64,000 bases of DNA from an uncultured Sphingobacteriaceae bacterium (lineage in GTDB: Bacteria; Bacteroidota; Bacteroidia; Sphingobacteriales; Sphingobacteriaceae). The notes beneath the pieces are model-generated. The model was given only the letters and a program-made list of their open reading frames with translations. It had not been told where the DNA came from and made no database searches. Positions 9,487 to 18,232 of this stretch are shown here, one piece after another. Made by a program: the position numbers and the translations under genes. Numbering within the stretch: position 1 is the first letter of the stretch; each line of letters begins with the position of its first letter. Where the stretch lies: assembly GCA_946480915.1 (NCBI GenBank), contig CAMLLO010000006.1, positions 1 through 64,000 of the forward strand. Direction: 5' to 3'.

Positions 9487-10359
9487 GTGGCAGAAGGCAG
9501 TTTTATTTCGGATTTTAAGAAGTTAGTTAAGCTCAGACTTACTTTTCTTGTAGTATTTTCTGCCTCTGTTTCCTTTTTGATAGGAAGTAAGGAGCAGGAA
9601 TTTATTAGCTGGACAAACTGGTTAATTTTGACCATTGGAGGTTTTTTGGTTACAGGAGCTGCAAATGGGTTTAATGAAATTATTGAGAGAGATCTTGATA
9701 AACTAATGGCGCGTACAAGCGACAGGCCAATTCCTGCAGGAAGAATGACCACAGGCCAGGCATTGGTTCTTAGTTTGTTCATGGGCATTGCAGGTACATT
9801 GATATTAGTCAAACTGAATTTCTTAACCGGTGTTCTTTCTGTGTTCTCGATTTTCCTTTATGCATTTGTTTATACTCCTTCAAAAAGAAAATCACCAATT
9901 GCAGTTTTTATAGGGGCTTTTCCCGGTGCTTTGCCGCCACTTATAGGATATTTTGCGGCATTTGAACATCCACAAATTTCCTGGGTGCCTATCATTCTTT
10001 TTCTTATTCAGTTTGTATGGCAGTTCCCTCACTTTTGGGCTATTGCCTGGGTTTTAGACGACGATTATAAAAAGGCTGGTTTCAGACTGTTGCCAACTAC
10101 AAAACGCGACAGAACCAGCGCTCTTATAACTTTTCTGTCGACTATTATTTTAATACCGGTTAGTTTATTACCAACTATCATGGGATTCGGCGGTTATGCT
10201 ATCGGCGGAGTTTCGCTGGTGGCAGGTTTGATCTTTTGTTGGTACGCCTTCAATCTTTTAAAAAAGTTGGATATCGTATCTGCGCGGAAATTGATGTTTG
10301 GTTCATTCTTTTATCTCCCATTGGTGCAACTGGTATTGTTGTTTGATTATATTAAATAA
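9487..10359 (+). CDS. ctaB: Protoheme IX farnesyltransferase (heme O synthase)
   Basis: A UbiA-superfamily prenyltransferase that adds farnesyl to heme B to give heme O, the substrate of CtaA. The first Asp-rich motif is visible in NEIIERDLDKLMARTSDRP, as expected for CtaB/CyoE. A second polar motif is DDDYKKAGFRLLP. About eight or nine membrane helices are present, and the length of 290 residues is normal. The start is GTG at 9487, immediately after the ctaA stop, and no better ATG lies nearby. It belongs with the oxidase biogenesis operon. Confidence 0.94.
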   Translation: MAEGSFISDFKKLVKLRLTFLVVFSASVSFLIGSKEQEFISWTNWLILTIGGFLVTGAANGFNEIIERDLDKLMARTSDRPIPAGRMTTGQALVLSLFMGIAGTLILVKLNFLTGVLSVFSIFLYAFVYTPSKRKSPIAVFIGAFPGALPPLIGYFAAFEHPQISWVPIILFLIQFVWQFPHFWAIAWVLDDDYKKAGFRLLPTTKRDRTSALITFLSTIILIPVSLLPTIMGFGGYAIGGVSLVAGLIFCWYAFNLLKKLDIVSARKLMFGSFFYLPLVQLVLLFDYIK

Positions 10360-10363
10360 TTAT

Positions 10364-10951
10364 ATGGATATTATGACTCAGAAACCTATTGATCAGGATA
10401 GAGAAAACCTGAAAGCCCGTAAGTTTATGATGTGGCTATTTCTGGTTTCTTCATTTATTTTCTTTGCAGGGCTAACCAGCGGTTTTATCGTATATACGGC
10501 GGGCGACCCATCGAGAGGGATAAAATTCCTTCTTCCAGAAGTGTTTAAATATAGTACTGCAGTTATTCTTCTAAGCAGTGGCACAATGCATCTGGCGTAC
10601 AACGCTGGAAAGAAATTACAATTCGTAAAACAGAATTTATATCTTGGTCTAACTATTACTCTGGGCTTTGCATTTCTTTTACTTCAATTTCAAGCCTGGG
10701 TAACACTTTTTAATCAAGGCGTAACCTTTGTTAATCCAAATGCGTCAAATTCTTTTATTTATGTATTTACGGCGGCACATCTGCTGCACATTATTGTAGG
10801 AATAGTTCTTCTATTCAAAGCTTTAACCGGGAAGCTTATTAGCATTTCCCCAGTTCGAAATACCTTCCGTTTGGAAGTGACATCTATATTTTGGCATTTT
10901 ATAGATATACTATGGATTTATTTATATGTTTTCTTACTTTTGAACCAATAA
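10364..10951 (+). CDS. Heme-copper oxidase subunit III, first of two tandem paralogues
   Basis: A 195-residue membrane protein of the subunit III family with about five helices. It carries the end signature IFWHFIDILWIYLYVFLL, matching the family pattern WHFxDxxW, and the start KFMMWLFLVSSFIFFAGLTS. I start it at the ATG at 10364, four bases after the ctaB stop; the longer frame from 10298 would overlap ctaB by 62 bases with an unlikely Cys/Trp-rich leader. A second subunit III gene follows nine bases later. Such tandem pairs occur in Bacteroidota oxidase operons. Which of the two sits in the final complex cannot be read from sequence. Confidence 0.9.
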   Translation: MDIMTQKPIDQDRENLKARKFMMWLFLVSSFIFFAGLTSGFIVYTAGDPSRGIKFLLPEVFKYSTAVILLSSGTMHLAYNAGKKLQFVKQNLYLGLTITLGFAFLLLQFQAWVTLFNQGVTFVNPNASNSFIYVFTAAHLLHIIVGIVLLFKALTGKLISISPVRNTFRLEVTSIFWHFIDILWIYLYVFLLLNQ

Positions 10952-10960
10952 AATAACGTA

Positions 10961-11662
10961 ATGAGTACGACTATCTCACAATTAGATGAAGTAAAAACCG
11001 GTGCTTGGGACGGTGGAAAATCACCAGTTGATGCCGAATATGGCAAAATAATGATGTGGTTTTTCCTTGTCTCTGATGCATTCACATTCTCCGCATTTTT
11101 AGTTTATTATGGCGCACAACGTTTCAGTAAACTTACCTGGCCTGATCCAGATCTTGTTTTTCAATCTATACCCGGAATAATGGATCATGGTGCTCCACTT
11201 GTATTTGTGGGAGTTATGACATTTATTTTGATTATGAGCTCTGTAACTATGGTTCTTGCCGTGGAAGCAGGTCATCGTAACTCAAGGAAAGAAGTTATTA
11301 CCTGGATGATATGGACAATCATTGGTGGCGCAACATTTCTCGGATGCCAGGCTGCAGAATGGACTCACCTGCATCATGAAGGGTTTTGGTGGGGATCGAT
11401 TCCTGATGTCGCAATGATCAAGGAATTAGGTGCAGATGAAGTAAGCGCTACCCAATTCGCCAACTTGTTTTTCACGATCACGGGTTTCCACGGTTTCCAC
11501 GTTTTTAGCGGGGTTATTATCAATATCATTATTTTACTGATGACGGTAAATAATGTTTTTCAAAAAAGAGGTAGTTACCTGATGGTTGAAAAAGTTGGCC
11601 TTTACTGGCACTTTGTAGACTTGGTTTGGGTATTCGTATTTACTTTCTTCTATCTTGTTTAA
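10961..11662 (+). CDS. coxC: Cytochrome c oxidase subunit III, second tandem paralogue
   Basis: A 233-residue subunit III with about five helices. It shares the opening IMMWFFLVSDAFTFSAFLVY and the ending YWHFVDLVWVFVFTFFYL with its upstream neighbour, and also has TGFHGFHVFSGV, a family hallmark. Subunit III stabilises the catalytic core and supports proton uptake; it carries no metal. It is longer than the preceding copy because of the loop near residues 135-165 (EGFWWGSIPDVAMIKELG). It is followed 13 bases later by the subunit IV gene. Confidence 0.94.
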   Translation: MSTTISQLDEVKTGAWDGGKSPVDAEYGKIMMWFFLVSDAFTFSAFLVYYGAQRFSKLTWPDPDLVFQSIPGIMDHGAPLVFVGVMTFILIMSSVTMVLAVEAGHRNSRKEVITWMIWTIIGGATFLGCQAAEWTHLHHEGFWWGSIPDVAMIKELGADEVSATQFANLFFTITGFHGFHVFSGVIINIIILLMTVNNVFQKRGSYLMVEKVGLYWHFVDLVWVFVFTFFYLV

Positions 11663-11675
11663 TTACTGAATTAAT

Positions 11676-12029
11676 ATGGCATCAGAAAATACAACACATA
11701 CAGCAGACGAACACGCACATGCAGAACATGCAGGCATGACCAAAAAAAAGATTTGGACTGTATTCTTCTATCTTTTAGGAATCACCACTCTTGAATTTAT
11801 TATAGCCCTGGTGTTATTACCAAAGGGCATTATGAGCCATGGAGTAGGTAATTTTATTTATATAGCATTAACTTTACTTAAGGCCTTTTATATTGTTGCA
11901 TATTTCATGCACCTTAAATTTGAAAAATATGGTCTTATTACGGCAATTGTACTGTCGTTAATTTTTATTGTTTATTTAATTGTACTAATGCTTACCGAAG
12001 GTGCATACCTCAATGTGCACATGAATTAA
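11676..12029 (+). CDS. Cytochrome c oxidase subunit IV family protein
   Basis: A 117-residue protein with three hydrophobic helices after a short His/Glu-rich soluble N-terminus (HTADEHAHAEHAG). This is the small bacterial subunit IV (CtaF/CyoD-like) that supports assembly of the CuB centre. The pattern FYIVAYFMHLKFE is typical of the family. Its stop codon overlaps the start codon of the Sco gene (TAATG), showing translational coupling. Confidence 0.9.
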   Translation: MASENTTHTADEHAHAEHAGMTKKKIWTVFFYLLGITTLEFIIALVLLPKGIMSHGVGNFIYIALTLLKAFYIVAYFMHLKFEKYGLITAIVLSLIFIVYLIVLMLTEGAYLNVHMN

Positions 12030-12742
12030 TGAGCAAAATTACTTCTTTAAAAAAGATTCTAATCCTGGTATCCCTATTAGCGGTGCCAGGATTTTTGTAT
12101 TATTTACTTACCGAAAAAGGTAAGAACAGGTATAGGCCTTTGGAGATTTTCGGACCTAAACAAGTTGCCGCCACCTTTCATACCAAACATGGCGAAAAGA
12201 TTCCCGACACGATTTATCATGTTATTCGGGATTTTAAATTAGTAAGCAATACGGGAGATAGTATCGGAATCCCTACAGACAGCAATCAAATTACTGTAGT
12301 GAATTTTTTCTATACAAATTGTAAGACTTTTTGTACTGAAATGAACGCCCAAATGGCCCGGGTTGTGGCCCAATATCCAAATAATAAAATGCTCAGGTTC
12401 TATTCCATTACGGTGGATCCTGAACATGATACTCCTGCCGTTTTGAACTCCTATGCCAGATCTTTAAACGCAAATCCAACCAGATGGAGTTTTCTGACGG
12501 GTGATAAAGATTTTATCTTTGAACTTGCGAAGAAGGATTTTCTGGTAGATGCGTTTTCTGGCTCTAATCAGTCCGGAAATATTGTTCATAGTCAGATGCT
12601 GATCCTTGTTGACGCCGATAGACGGATACGCGGTTATTATGATTCAACAAGTAAAGAGCAGGTCGATAAGCTCATTGATGAGATTAAAGTTCAAATTACC
12701 GAGGAATTGCGCAAAGTTACTTCGTTAAAGCCTTTAAAATAA
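12029..12742 (+). CDS. SCO1/SenC/PrrC family copper chaperone
   Basis: A membrane-anchored thioredoxin-fold protein that delivers copper to CuA and/or keeps its cysteines reduced. An N-terminal helix at about 9-27 anchors it. The copper ligands are all present: the C98-x3-C102 motif in FFYTNCKTFC and His187 in NIVHSQMLILVD. The sequence SITVDPEHDTPAVL is a family signature. The start overlaps the stop of the subunit IV gene, and a DUF420 gene follows after three bases. Together with ctaA and ctaB this completes a cofactor-loading set for the oxidase. Confidence 0.93.
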   Translation: MSKITSLKKILILVSLLAVPGFLYYLLTEKGKNRYRPLEIFGPKQVAATFHTKHGEKIPDTIYHVIRDFKLVSNTGDSIGIPTDSNQITVVNFFYTNCKTFCTEMNAQMARVVAQYPNNKMLRFYSITVDPEHDTPAVLNSYARSLNANPTRWSFLTGDKDFIFELAKKDFLVDAFSGSNQSGNIVHSQMLILVDADRRIRGYYDSTSKEQVDKLIDEIKVQITEELRKVTSLKPLK

Positions 12743-12745
12743 ATT

Positions 12746-13285
12746 ATGAACGATAAAGTTGCCGTTCGTTTGATAACAAGCGTTTCAGTCATAGTATTTC
12801 TGGTGGTTTTGGTCTTACAAAGTCATATTATCACCGTTTTTCCGGCAGGCAGTGATATTCCCGCATGGGTGTTTTTTCTTCCGAAATTAAATGCAATAAT
12901 AAACGGGACCTGCAGTGTATTGCTATTAACCTCTTTATACCAAATTAAAAGCGGAAATATACAAACGCATAAAATTTTAAACATTACTACTTTCGTTCTT
13001 TCTTCCCTTTTCCTCTTGTCCTATATAATTTTTCATGCTACGGGTATCAGAACAAGCTATGGTGGCGAAGGTATTTTAAAATACATCTATTACTTTATCC
13101 TGATTACTCATATAATTCTTGCAGCGGTAGTTTTGCCGGTGGTTCTGTTAAGCTTTTATAGTGGTCTAAAGATGAATGTCTCCAGGCATAAAAAGTTGGT
13201 TAGATGGAGTTTTCCTATATGGCTGTATGTAACGGTTACCGGAGTTATTGTCTATTTAATGATTGCTCCTTATTATACCTTTTAG
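12746..13285 (+). CDS. DUF420 family membrane protein
   Basis: A 179-residue protein with about five hydrophobic helices. It belongs to the DUF420 family, which is regularly found next to cytochrome oxidase and Sco genes. Conserved histidines are visible in the helices or at their ends (QTHKILN, IIFHATG, LITHIILA, SRHKKLVRW), reminiscent of heme- or metal-binding membrane proteins such as CtaM. A role in oxidase assembly is inferred from context and not proven by sequence. It is the last gene of the long respiratory operon. Confidence 0.85.
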   Translation: MNDKVAVRLITSVSVIVFLVVLVLQSHIITVFPAGSDIPAWVFFLPKLNAIINGTCSVLLLTSLYQIKSGNIQTHKILNITTFVLSSLFLLSYIIFHATGIRTSYGGEGILKYIYYFILITHIILAAVVLPVVLLSFYSGLKMNVSRHKKLVRWSFPIWLYVTVTGVIVYLMIAPYYTF

Positions 13286-13373
13286 GTGTGGATGAGCAGT
13301 AAACAGCTGCTCAAGCTTGACTTTCTTGCCTAAATTTAACATTTAAATTAAGCGGCTCGCTTATATTTTGGGT

Positions 13374-13381
13374 TATATTTG
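13374..13381 (+). promoter_or_regulatory. Possible Bacteroidota -7 element (TATATTTG)
   Basis: The sequence TATATTTG matches the Bacteroidota housekeeping -7 consensus TAnnTTTG. It lies 62 bases before the ATG at 13443, in the first real gap after the oxidase operon. I could not find a convincing -33 TTG element at the right spacing, so this is a weak call. Confidence 0.3.
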
Positions 13382-13442
13382 TAATTGCTAATTTGAAGCG
13401 ACGATGAGATCTGAAATCTAGTTGTTTTCCAATCTGAATTTT

Positions 13443-13718
13443 ATGAAGACTATTAAGTATTGTGCGGTTGTAATTTGTTTTCTTTTTGTTGCGAGTGTTT
13501 CATTGAATGTCAGTGCTCAGTGTTCTATGTGTACTTTAAATGCAGAGAACTCTGTACAACATGGAAATCATCAGGGTGATGGTCTGAATAACGGCATTTT
13601 ATATCTTTTGGCGATGCCATATCTGGCAGTTGCAGTAGTGGGGTTTATCTGGTATAAGCGGTATCGTCGTAAGGACATTCTCGTTGATATAAAAGACGAA
13701 AAAATTAATTTGAACTAG
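13443..13718 (+). CDS. Small CxxC membrane protein downstream of the oxidase operon
   Basis: A 91-residue protein with a signal peptide (MKTIKYCAVVICFLFVASVS) followed by a mature part that opens with QCSMCTLNAENS, a CxxC motif just after the predicted cleavage site. One transmembrane helix follows at about 56-72 (ILYLLAMPYLAVAVVGFIWY) and a charged tail. I use the ATG at 13443; a TTG at 13422 is less likely. I do not recognise a named family, but the position after the oxidase and Sco genes suggests a redox or metal-related envelope protein. Function is unknown. Confidence 0.7.
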   Translation: MKTIKYCAVVICFLFVASVSLNVSAQCSMCTLNAENSVQHGNHQGDGLNNGILYLLAMPYLAVAVVGFIWYKRYRRKDILVDIKDEKINLN

Positions 13719-13742
13719 GGATAGTCCTTTCAAAAGTGCAAA

Positions 13743-14405
13743 ATGATTGAAGCGTCAACTCTTAATTTCCTGAAAAGTATTTCTGAAAATAATAATCGTG
13801 AGTGGTTCAACGCCAATAAGACTGATTATGAACTTGCTCGGGAAAATGTGCTTCAGTTTACATCAAAATTGATCTCGGGATTAGCTAAGTTCGATTCAAC
13901 AATTCCCCTTGATTTGAATCCTAAGGATTGCGTAATGCGCATTTATCGGGACATCCGGTTTAGTAAGGATAAGACTCCTTTTAAAACGAATTTTGGAATT
14001 GCCATTTCCGCAAACGGGAAAAATTTTAAAGGCCCGGGCTATTATGTCCATATACAACCAGAGCACTCTTTTGTGGCCGGAGGTTCATGGTTTCCCGAAG
14101 CCGATGAGCTAAAAGCTATCCGACAAGAAATAGATTATAACGGATCTGATTTAGTGGCAATCTTAAAAGATCCTTTATTTATTGAATCGTTTGGTGATCT
14201 GGATAGAGAAGGTATGCTCAAAACCACACCAAAAGGATATAGCTCAGATCATGAAAATATTAGTTATTTAAAGCTCAAGAGCTTTACGGCAACCAGTCGG
14301 ATCTCTGACAAATCTTTAAAAAGTACAAATTCTCCAGATTCGCTTGTCTCGATTCTTGAAAGATTATTTCCATTGATGGTTTTTTTGCGTAACGCAATTT
14401 CTTAA
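13743..14405 (+). CDS. DUF2461 (TIGR02453) family protein
   Basis: A soluble protein of 220 residues, the normal length of the DUF2461 family. Recognisable segments are TLNFLKSISENNNREWFNAN at the start, the conserved IYRDIRFSKDKTPFKTNFG around residues 73-91 and YYVHIQPEHSFVAGGSW around 100-116. The family is widespread and its biochemical role is not established. It follows the small membrane protein by 24 bases and precedes the OmpA lipoprotein by eight bases, so it may share a transcript with both. Confidence 0.88.
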   Translation: MIEASTLNFLKSISENNNREWFNANKTDYELARENVLQFTSKLISGLAKFDSTIPLDLNPKDCVMRIYRDIRFSKDKTPFKTNFGIAISANGKNFKGPGYYVHIQPEHSFVAGGSWFPEADELKAIRQEIDYNGSDLVAILKDPLFIESFGDLDREGMLKTTPKGYSSDHENISYLKLKSFTATSRISDKSLKSTNSPDSLVSILERLFPLMVFLRNAIS

Positions 14406-14413
14406 TATTGTAT

Positions 14414-15247
14414 ATGAATAAAATTCTCTTCTTGTTGTTTGGAGCATTCTGTTTAAGCTCTTGTGTAGTTATGTCTACCAAAAAATACCAAACTTTAATT
14501 GCTGAAAGAGATTCATTGTCCGTAGGCTTAGATGATGCGAATGTAAAAATTGAGAGCCTTGTAGACGAAATTGCCAGATTGAAAGGCGATACATCCCGCA
14601 TAAATGGTCGTATGGCAGATCTTGAGACTAAATTATCAGGTCTGGACGCTAATTACGCTTCTCTTCGAGCTAACAGCTCGTCGGAAATTAAGAAGTTGGC
14701 TGCAGATCTTCAGCGACGGGAAGCCAGATTAAAAGAAGTTGAAGATATTCTTCGTTCACGCGATGCAGCTACAAACGCTCTAAAAGAGAAGCTTCAGAAA
14801 GCCCTGCTCGGATTTCAAAAGAGTGGTTTAGCCGTTGATATAAGAAATGGCAAGGTTTACGTTTCTTTAACCGACAAATTGCTGTTTTCGAGCGGAAGTA
14901 TTATAATAGACGAAAAGGGAAAACAGGCCCTGGCCGAACTTGGCAAAGTATTAAAGACTCAACCCGAGATTAATATTTCTGTAGAAGGACATACTGATAA
15001 CCAGCGAGTGGTGAATCTTGGTCAGATTAAAGATAATTGGGATTTAAGCGTATTACGTGCCACGTCTGTTGTTCGGTATTTAGCGGATGAACAAAGTATT
15101 GAATCTAATCGAATTACGGCAACAGGGAAGGGGCAATATCAGCCGATAGCGCCTGGAAACACAGCTGATGCCAGGAGCAGGAACCGAAGGATTGAAATAG
15201 TCCTGTCTCCGAAGCTTGATGAATTATATGATTTGATCAAGCAATAG
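14414..15247 (+). CDS. OmpA family lipoprotein with coiled coil
   Basis: A Pal/OmpA-like protein anchored by lipid and binding peptidoglycan. The lipobox is LSSC after a short signal (MNKILFLLFGAFCLSSC). Residues about 35-125 are Leu/Lys/Glu-rich heptads that predict a long coiled coil. The C-terminal OmpA domain (about 140-270) has the peptidoglycan-binding signatures VEGHTDNQRVV and RSRNRRIEIVLSP. I start at the ATG at 14414; a TTG at 14408 is in frame but would put Tyr-Met before the signal. A strong hairpin follows the stop, shared with the convergent rfbC. Confidence 0.9.
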   Translation: MNKILFLLFGAFCLSSCVVMSTKKYQTLIAERDSLSVGLDDANVKIESLVDEIARLKGDTSRINGRMADLETKLSGLDANYASLRANSSSEIKKLAADLQRREARLKEVEDILRSRDAATNALKEKLQKALLGFQKSGLAVDIRNGKVYVSLTDKLLFSSGSIIIDEKGKQALAELGKVLKTQPEINISVEGHTDNQRVVNLGQIKDNWDLSVLRATSVVRYLADEQSIESNRITATGKGQYQPIAPGNTADARSRNRRIEIVLSPKLDELYDLIKQ

Positions 15248-15260
15248 TGCCTTAGAAAAT

Positions 15261-15295
15261 GATAAGACCGATGAGAAATTTCTCAGGGTCTTATC
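15261..15295. terminator. Bidirectional terminator between the OmpA gene and rfbC
   Basis: A long inverted repeat: GATAAGACC at 15261-15269 pairs with GGTCTTATC at 15287-15295, and the inside is itself palindromic (TGAGAAATTTCTCA at 15272-15285). It lies exactly between two convergent genes and can stop transcription from both sides. Confidence 0.8.
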
Positions 15296-15844
15296 TTAAA
15301 ACGGACTTTTAAAATCTTTAAATAAAGGTAAAACCTGGTCTTTATCCGAAAGGATCACTTCATTCTCGTCGAGTCCCCAAGCGATATTTAAATCAGCGTC
15401 ATTCCATTTTACTCCTATCTCCGACGCTTTATCGTATAGATTAGTTACTTTATATGCGAAAATGGTGTTGTCTTCCAATGTCGAGAAACCGTGCAAGAAG
15501 CCCGCAGGTATCCAAAACATTCTAAAGTTATCTCCGCTTAATTCAGCGCTTACATATTGCCCGTAAGTTGGAGAGTTCTTCCGGATATCTACTGCAATGT
15601 CTATCACACGTCCTTGAATTACCCGTACCAGTTTGCCCTGCGCAAATGGATCTGCTTGTCCGTGCAGCCCCCGTAATGTTCCCCGGTTTGAAAACGATTG
15701 ATTGTCCTGCACAAAATCTGCAGTAATTCCGGCTTCAGAAAAGGTTTTTTTGTTAAAGCTTTCTAAAAAATATCCGCGATCGTCTCTGAATACCTTGGGT
15801 TCAATTATAATTAAGCCTGGGATTTGTGTTTCGTTGAACGTCAT
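15296..15844 (-). CDS. rfbC: dTDP-4-dehydrorhamnose 3,5-epimerase
   Basis: A cupin-fold epimerase of the dTDP-L-rhamnose pathway. It shows the family landmarks FRDDRGYFLESFN near residues 19-31, the catalytic His of LRGLHGQADP, KLVRVIQGRVIDIAVDIR, and FWIPAGFLHGFSTL. In most members the segment reads RGLHYQ or RGLHFQ; here Gly follows the His. Length (182) is normal. No rmlA, rmlB or rmlD lies nearby, so the rest of the pathway must be elsewhere. The start lies two bases downstream of the stop of the DUF4286 gene. Confidence 0.92.
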   Translation of the reverse strand: MTFNETQIPGLIIIEPKVFRDDRGYFLESFNKKTFSEAGITADFVQDNQSFSNRGTLRGLHGQADPFAQGKLVRVIQGRVIDIAVDIRKNSPTYGQYVSAELSGDNFRMFWIPAGFLHGFSTLEDNTIFAYKVTNLYDKASEIGVKWNDADLNIAWGLDENEVILSDKDQVLPLFKDFKSPF

Positions 15845-15845
15845 T

Positions 15846-16148
15846 TTAATCGATAAATTCCATTACGGAGCTAAAAAAGACAGATTTGTTTTGAAATTCC
15901 AATGCATGTGCGTCTAAAATCTTAGCGGCATGCAGGTTTTTAAATTCATTATAATTCTGGATATTATCGGCTATGAATTGAAGACAATAGGTAACTCCTT
16001 CATTTGGAGAATCCATAACTCTGAGTAATCGGCTCGATACCAGTAGATTGCTCGATAAGGCGTCGGGAACGAAGCTTTGGTTTATCCACTTAAGCCAGTC
16101 ATTTTCAATTCCTTCTTCAATAATGACGGTAATGTTGTAAAGAATCAT
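15846..16148 (-). CDS. DUF4286 family protein
   Basis: A 100-residue soluble protein of the DUF4286 family, which resembles ferredoxin-like antibiotic-monooxygenase/EthD-type folds. It opens with MILYNITVIIEEGIENDWLK and includes GVTYCLQFIA. Small size and lack of catalytic residues leave the role open. It lies between a TPR protein and rfbC on the same strand with gaps of 29 and 1 bases, so the three probably form one operon (TPR, DUF4286, rfbC). Confidence 0.85.
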   Translation of the reverse strand: MILYNITVIIEEGIENDWLKWINQSFVPDALSSNLLVSSRLLRVMDSPNEGVTYCLQFIADNIQNYNEFKNLHAAKILDAHALEFQNKSVFFSSVMEFID

Positions 16149-16177
16149 GCTGCGAAGATAAATAAAGCAATGAAATG

Positions 16178-17992
16178 TTAACTAGGATTATCTCCTCTTA
16201 AAAGTCTGAAACGCTTTCTGGCTTCGGTTACATACAGGCTTCCAGGAAAATCGATGATGATTTTTTGGTAATATTCCGATGCTTTTGCCTTATTGTTTAA
16301 CGAGGTGTCATAAATTTCTGCCAGCATAAACAGTGCATCGTCAGCCCATAAATCTGTGCCGTGATTTGTTACAATTAAATTCAATTGTTCAATTGATTGA
16401 TCAATAAGGTCTTGTTTTTGAAAAATCCGGGCTTTCGACATTAAAATGTCGTCCTCAAGAGAATTTTGAGGGTAGAGGATATTTATGCTGTCAAGTGTTT
16501 TCAGAGCTTTATTGTATTGACTAATAAAAATCAGGAAATCAGCCCTGGCGTATACTCTCAGTGCGTTCGTGTCAACTTCTGATTCGGTATTTTCAGCAAT
16601 TAATAAACTCAGGTTTAAGGCATCGTTAGCAATAAGTTGCGAGGTAGAACTCTTTAAAACATCAAGTTGGGCTTTTGCCCAAATAAAATCTCCCTGATAA
16701 TAAGAAAGCTTGGCGTTTTTAAATTTGGCCTCCTGGCCGATAGGTTCATTTGCAAATTGTTTTTCTACTTGTCCGTATAGCAGGGCCGCTTCCCATACCT
16801 CTCCTGTCAGGATATAAATATCTCCCAGTTCTAATTTAGTTTGACCCATAATGCTCGGCGACAGTCCTGGTATTTTTAGTGCTTCTTCCAAAAGGCTTTC
16901 GGCTGCTTTTGGATTGTTAAGATAAGAAGCTTGCAGTGAGGCTAGTTGCCGTATGGCAAATAATGTATTTTTTGTCCGTCCAAATTCTTGAAGTAGATCC
17001 AGATAGTCGTTTTCTAGCTGCATCAATTCTGTTTTACTAAATTTTCCCGCAGTTAGCTGCTGATTTTTGGTGTATAAAGTTTGCATCCTGGCAGGAATAT
17101 AATGCGGGTTAGAAGGTCCTTTCGTTAATAAATATTCTAGTCCGCTGATTGCCGGTTCGTAAGCTTTGTGTTTAAGTAGAATTGAAATTAGATCGTATAC
17201 GCGATCGCCATCTTCTTTAAGCCGTTTGTCCAAAGCAATCATTTGCTTTAATGCCATATCGAACTCGTTTTGCTGAATATATTGCCATGCCAGCAGTTCA
17301 GAATAAGCAACGTTTTGAGGGTCTTTCTGGAGCTTTCTGAGTAAAGCTGTTCTTAGAATATCATAGTCGTCCAAGGATTCGAAGACCGTAGAAAAAGTGC
17401 TTTTTGCCTGGTTCACCAGCTGAATGTTCGCGTCTTTTCCTAAAAGGGTTAAATACTCCTGTACAAGCATTTCTTTATTCTTTTGATATCTGTAAAGCGC
17501 CAGTAAATCAAAAGAAAATGCGGTTTCATCATTTAATATTTTACGACCGCTTAGCAAGGTTTTTATCGAAAAGTCATAGGCATCTGATCTGTAAAAAGTT
17601 ATTGAAAGATCCCTGATCGTCATTTCATCCTTAGGAAGATTTTTAATGAGGTTATTATACAAATCTGTAGCTTTTTCCTGCTGGCCACGCTCTCTGAAAA
17701 TCCTGCCGAGATCTACCTGATAACTATAATGACCTTTATTTAACCCGGCCATTTTTTTAGCCAGTTTCTCGGCCTCATCGTATTTTTTTAGCTTAATTAA
17801 AGTATTGAAATACGCATCATAATATTGAGGTTGATTTCTTCCCTGATTAAACAATTTTTGATAAATACTCAACGCTTTTTCGAACTCTCCACTTTGGTAG
17901 TATTGAAAGGCTAGTACGTCTTCCGAAGCTGACTGAGCAATCCCTGAAAAAGCAGAAAATAAAAAAAAGAGGATGAAGATTAGTGCTTTCAT
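16178..17992 (-). CDS. Secreted tetratricopeptide repeat protein
   Basis: A 604-residue protein with a signal peptide (MKALIFILFFLFSAFSGIAQ) and helical repeats through its whole length. TPR-like repeats are clear near the N-terminus (AFQYYQSGEFEKALSIYQKL, YDAYFNTLIKLKKYDEAEKL, VDLGRIFRERGQQEKATDLY) and near the C-terminus. I choose the ATG at 17992 because it gives a clean signal peptide; an upstream in-frame ATG at 18028 adds twelve polar residues. The protein is likely periplasmic or outer-membrane associated and acts as a protein scaffold, but no partner can be named from sequence. Confidence 0.88.
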   Translation of the reverse strand: MKALIFILFFLFSAFSGIAQSASEDVLAFQYYQSGEFEKALSIYQKLFNQGRNQPQYYDAYFNTLIKLKKYDEAEKLAKKMAGLNKGHYSYQVDLGRIFRERGQQEKATDLYNNLIKNLPKDEMTIRDLSITFYRSDAYDFSIKTLLSGRKILNDETAFSFDLLALYRYQKNKEMLVQEYLTLLGKDANIQLVNQAKSTFSTVFESLDDYDILRTALLRKLQKDPQNVAYSELLAWQYIQQNEFDMALKQMIALDKRLKEDGDRVYDLISILLKHKAYEPAISGLEYLLTKGPSNPHYIPARMQTLYTKNQQLTAGKFSKTELMQLENDYLDLLQEFGRTKNTLFAIRQLASLQASYLNNPKAAESLLEEALKIPGLSPSIMGQTKLELGDIYILTGEVWEAALLYGQVEKQFANEPIGQEAKFKNAKLSYYQGDFIWAKAQLDVLKSSTSQLIANDALNLSLLIAENTESEVDTNALRVYARADFLIFISQYNKALKTLDSINILYPQNSLEDDILMSKARIFQKQDLIDQSIEQLNLIVTNHGTDLWADDALFMLAEIYDTSLNNKAKASEYYQKIIIDFPGSLYVTEARKRFRLLRGDNPS

Positions 17993-18232
17993 TGTAGCCA
18001 GCGAGAAAGAATTATTAAAACAGGTCATTAGTTTACCCGTATTGATAAAGATAACGAAATTGCTTACTTTTCATTTTCTATTGTGCGTTTTTTATAATAG
18101 AAACGGTATTATTGTTATAAATTATTCGAAATCAGCTGTATTCTAATTGTTACTTGTTGAAAATTAGAAAAGACATATTTTAGTATCTTAAACCTTCGTT
18201 ATATCTCAAGAAGGGGAGTGTCATTGAATTAT

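Noticed and set aside
10298..10363. Upstream in-frame start for the first subunit III gene
   Set aside because: It lies within ctaB and would add a Cys/Trp-rich leader that does not match the family; ATG 10364 lies just after the ctaB stop.
15296..15844. rfbC as part of a rhamnose or O-antigen cluster
   Set aside because: No other dTDP-rhamnose or glycosyltransferase gene lies nearby; its neighbours are DUF4286 and a TPR protein.
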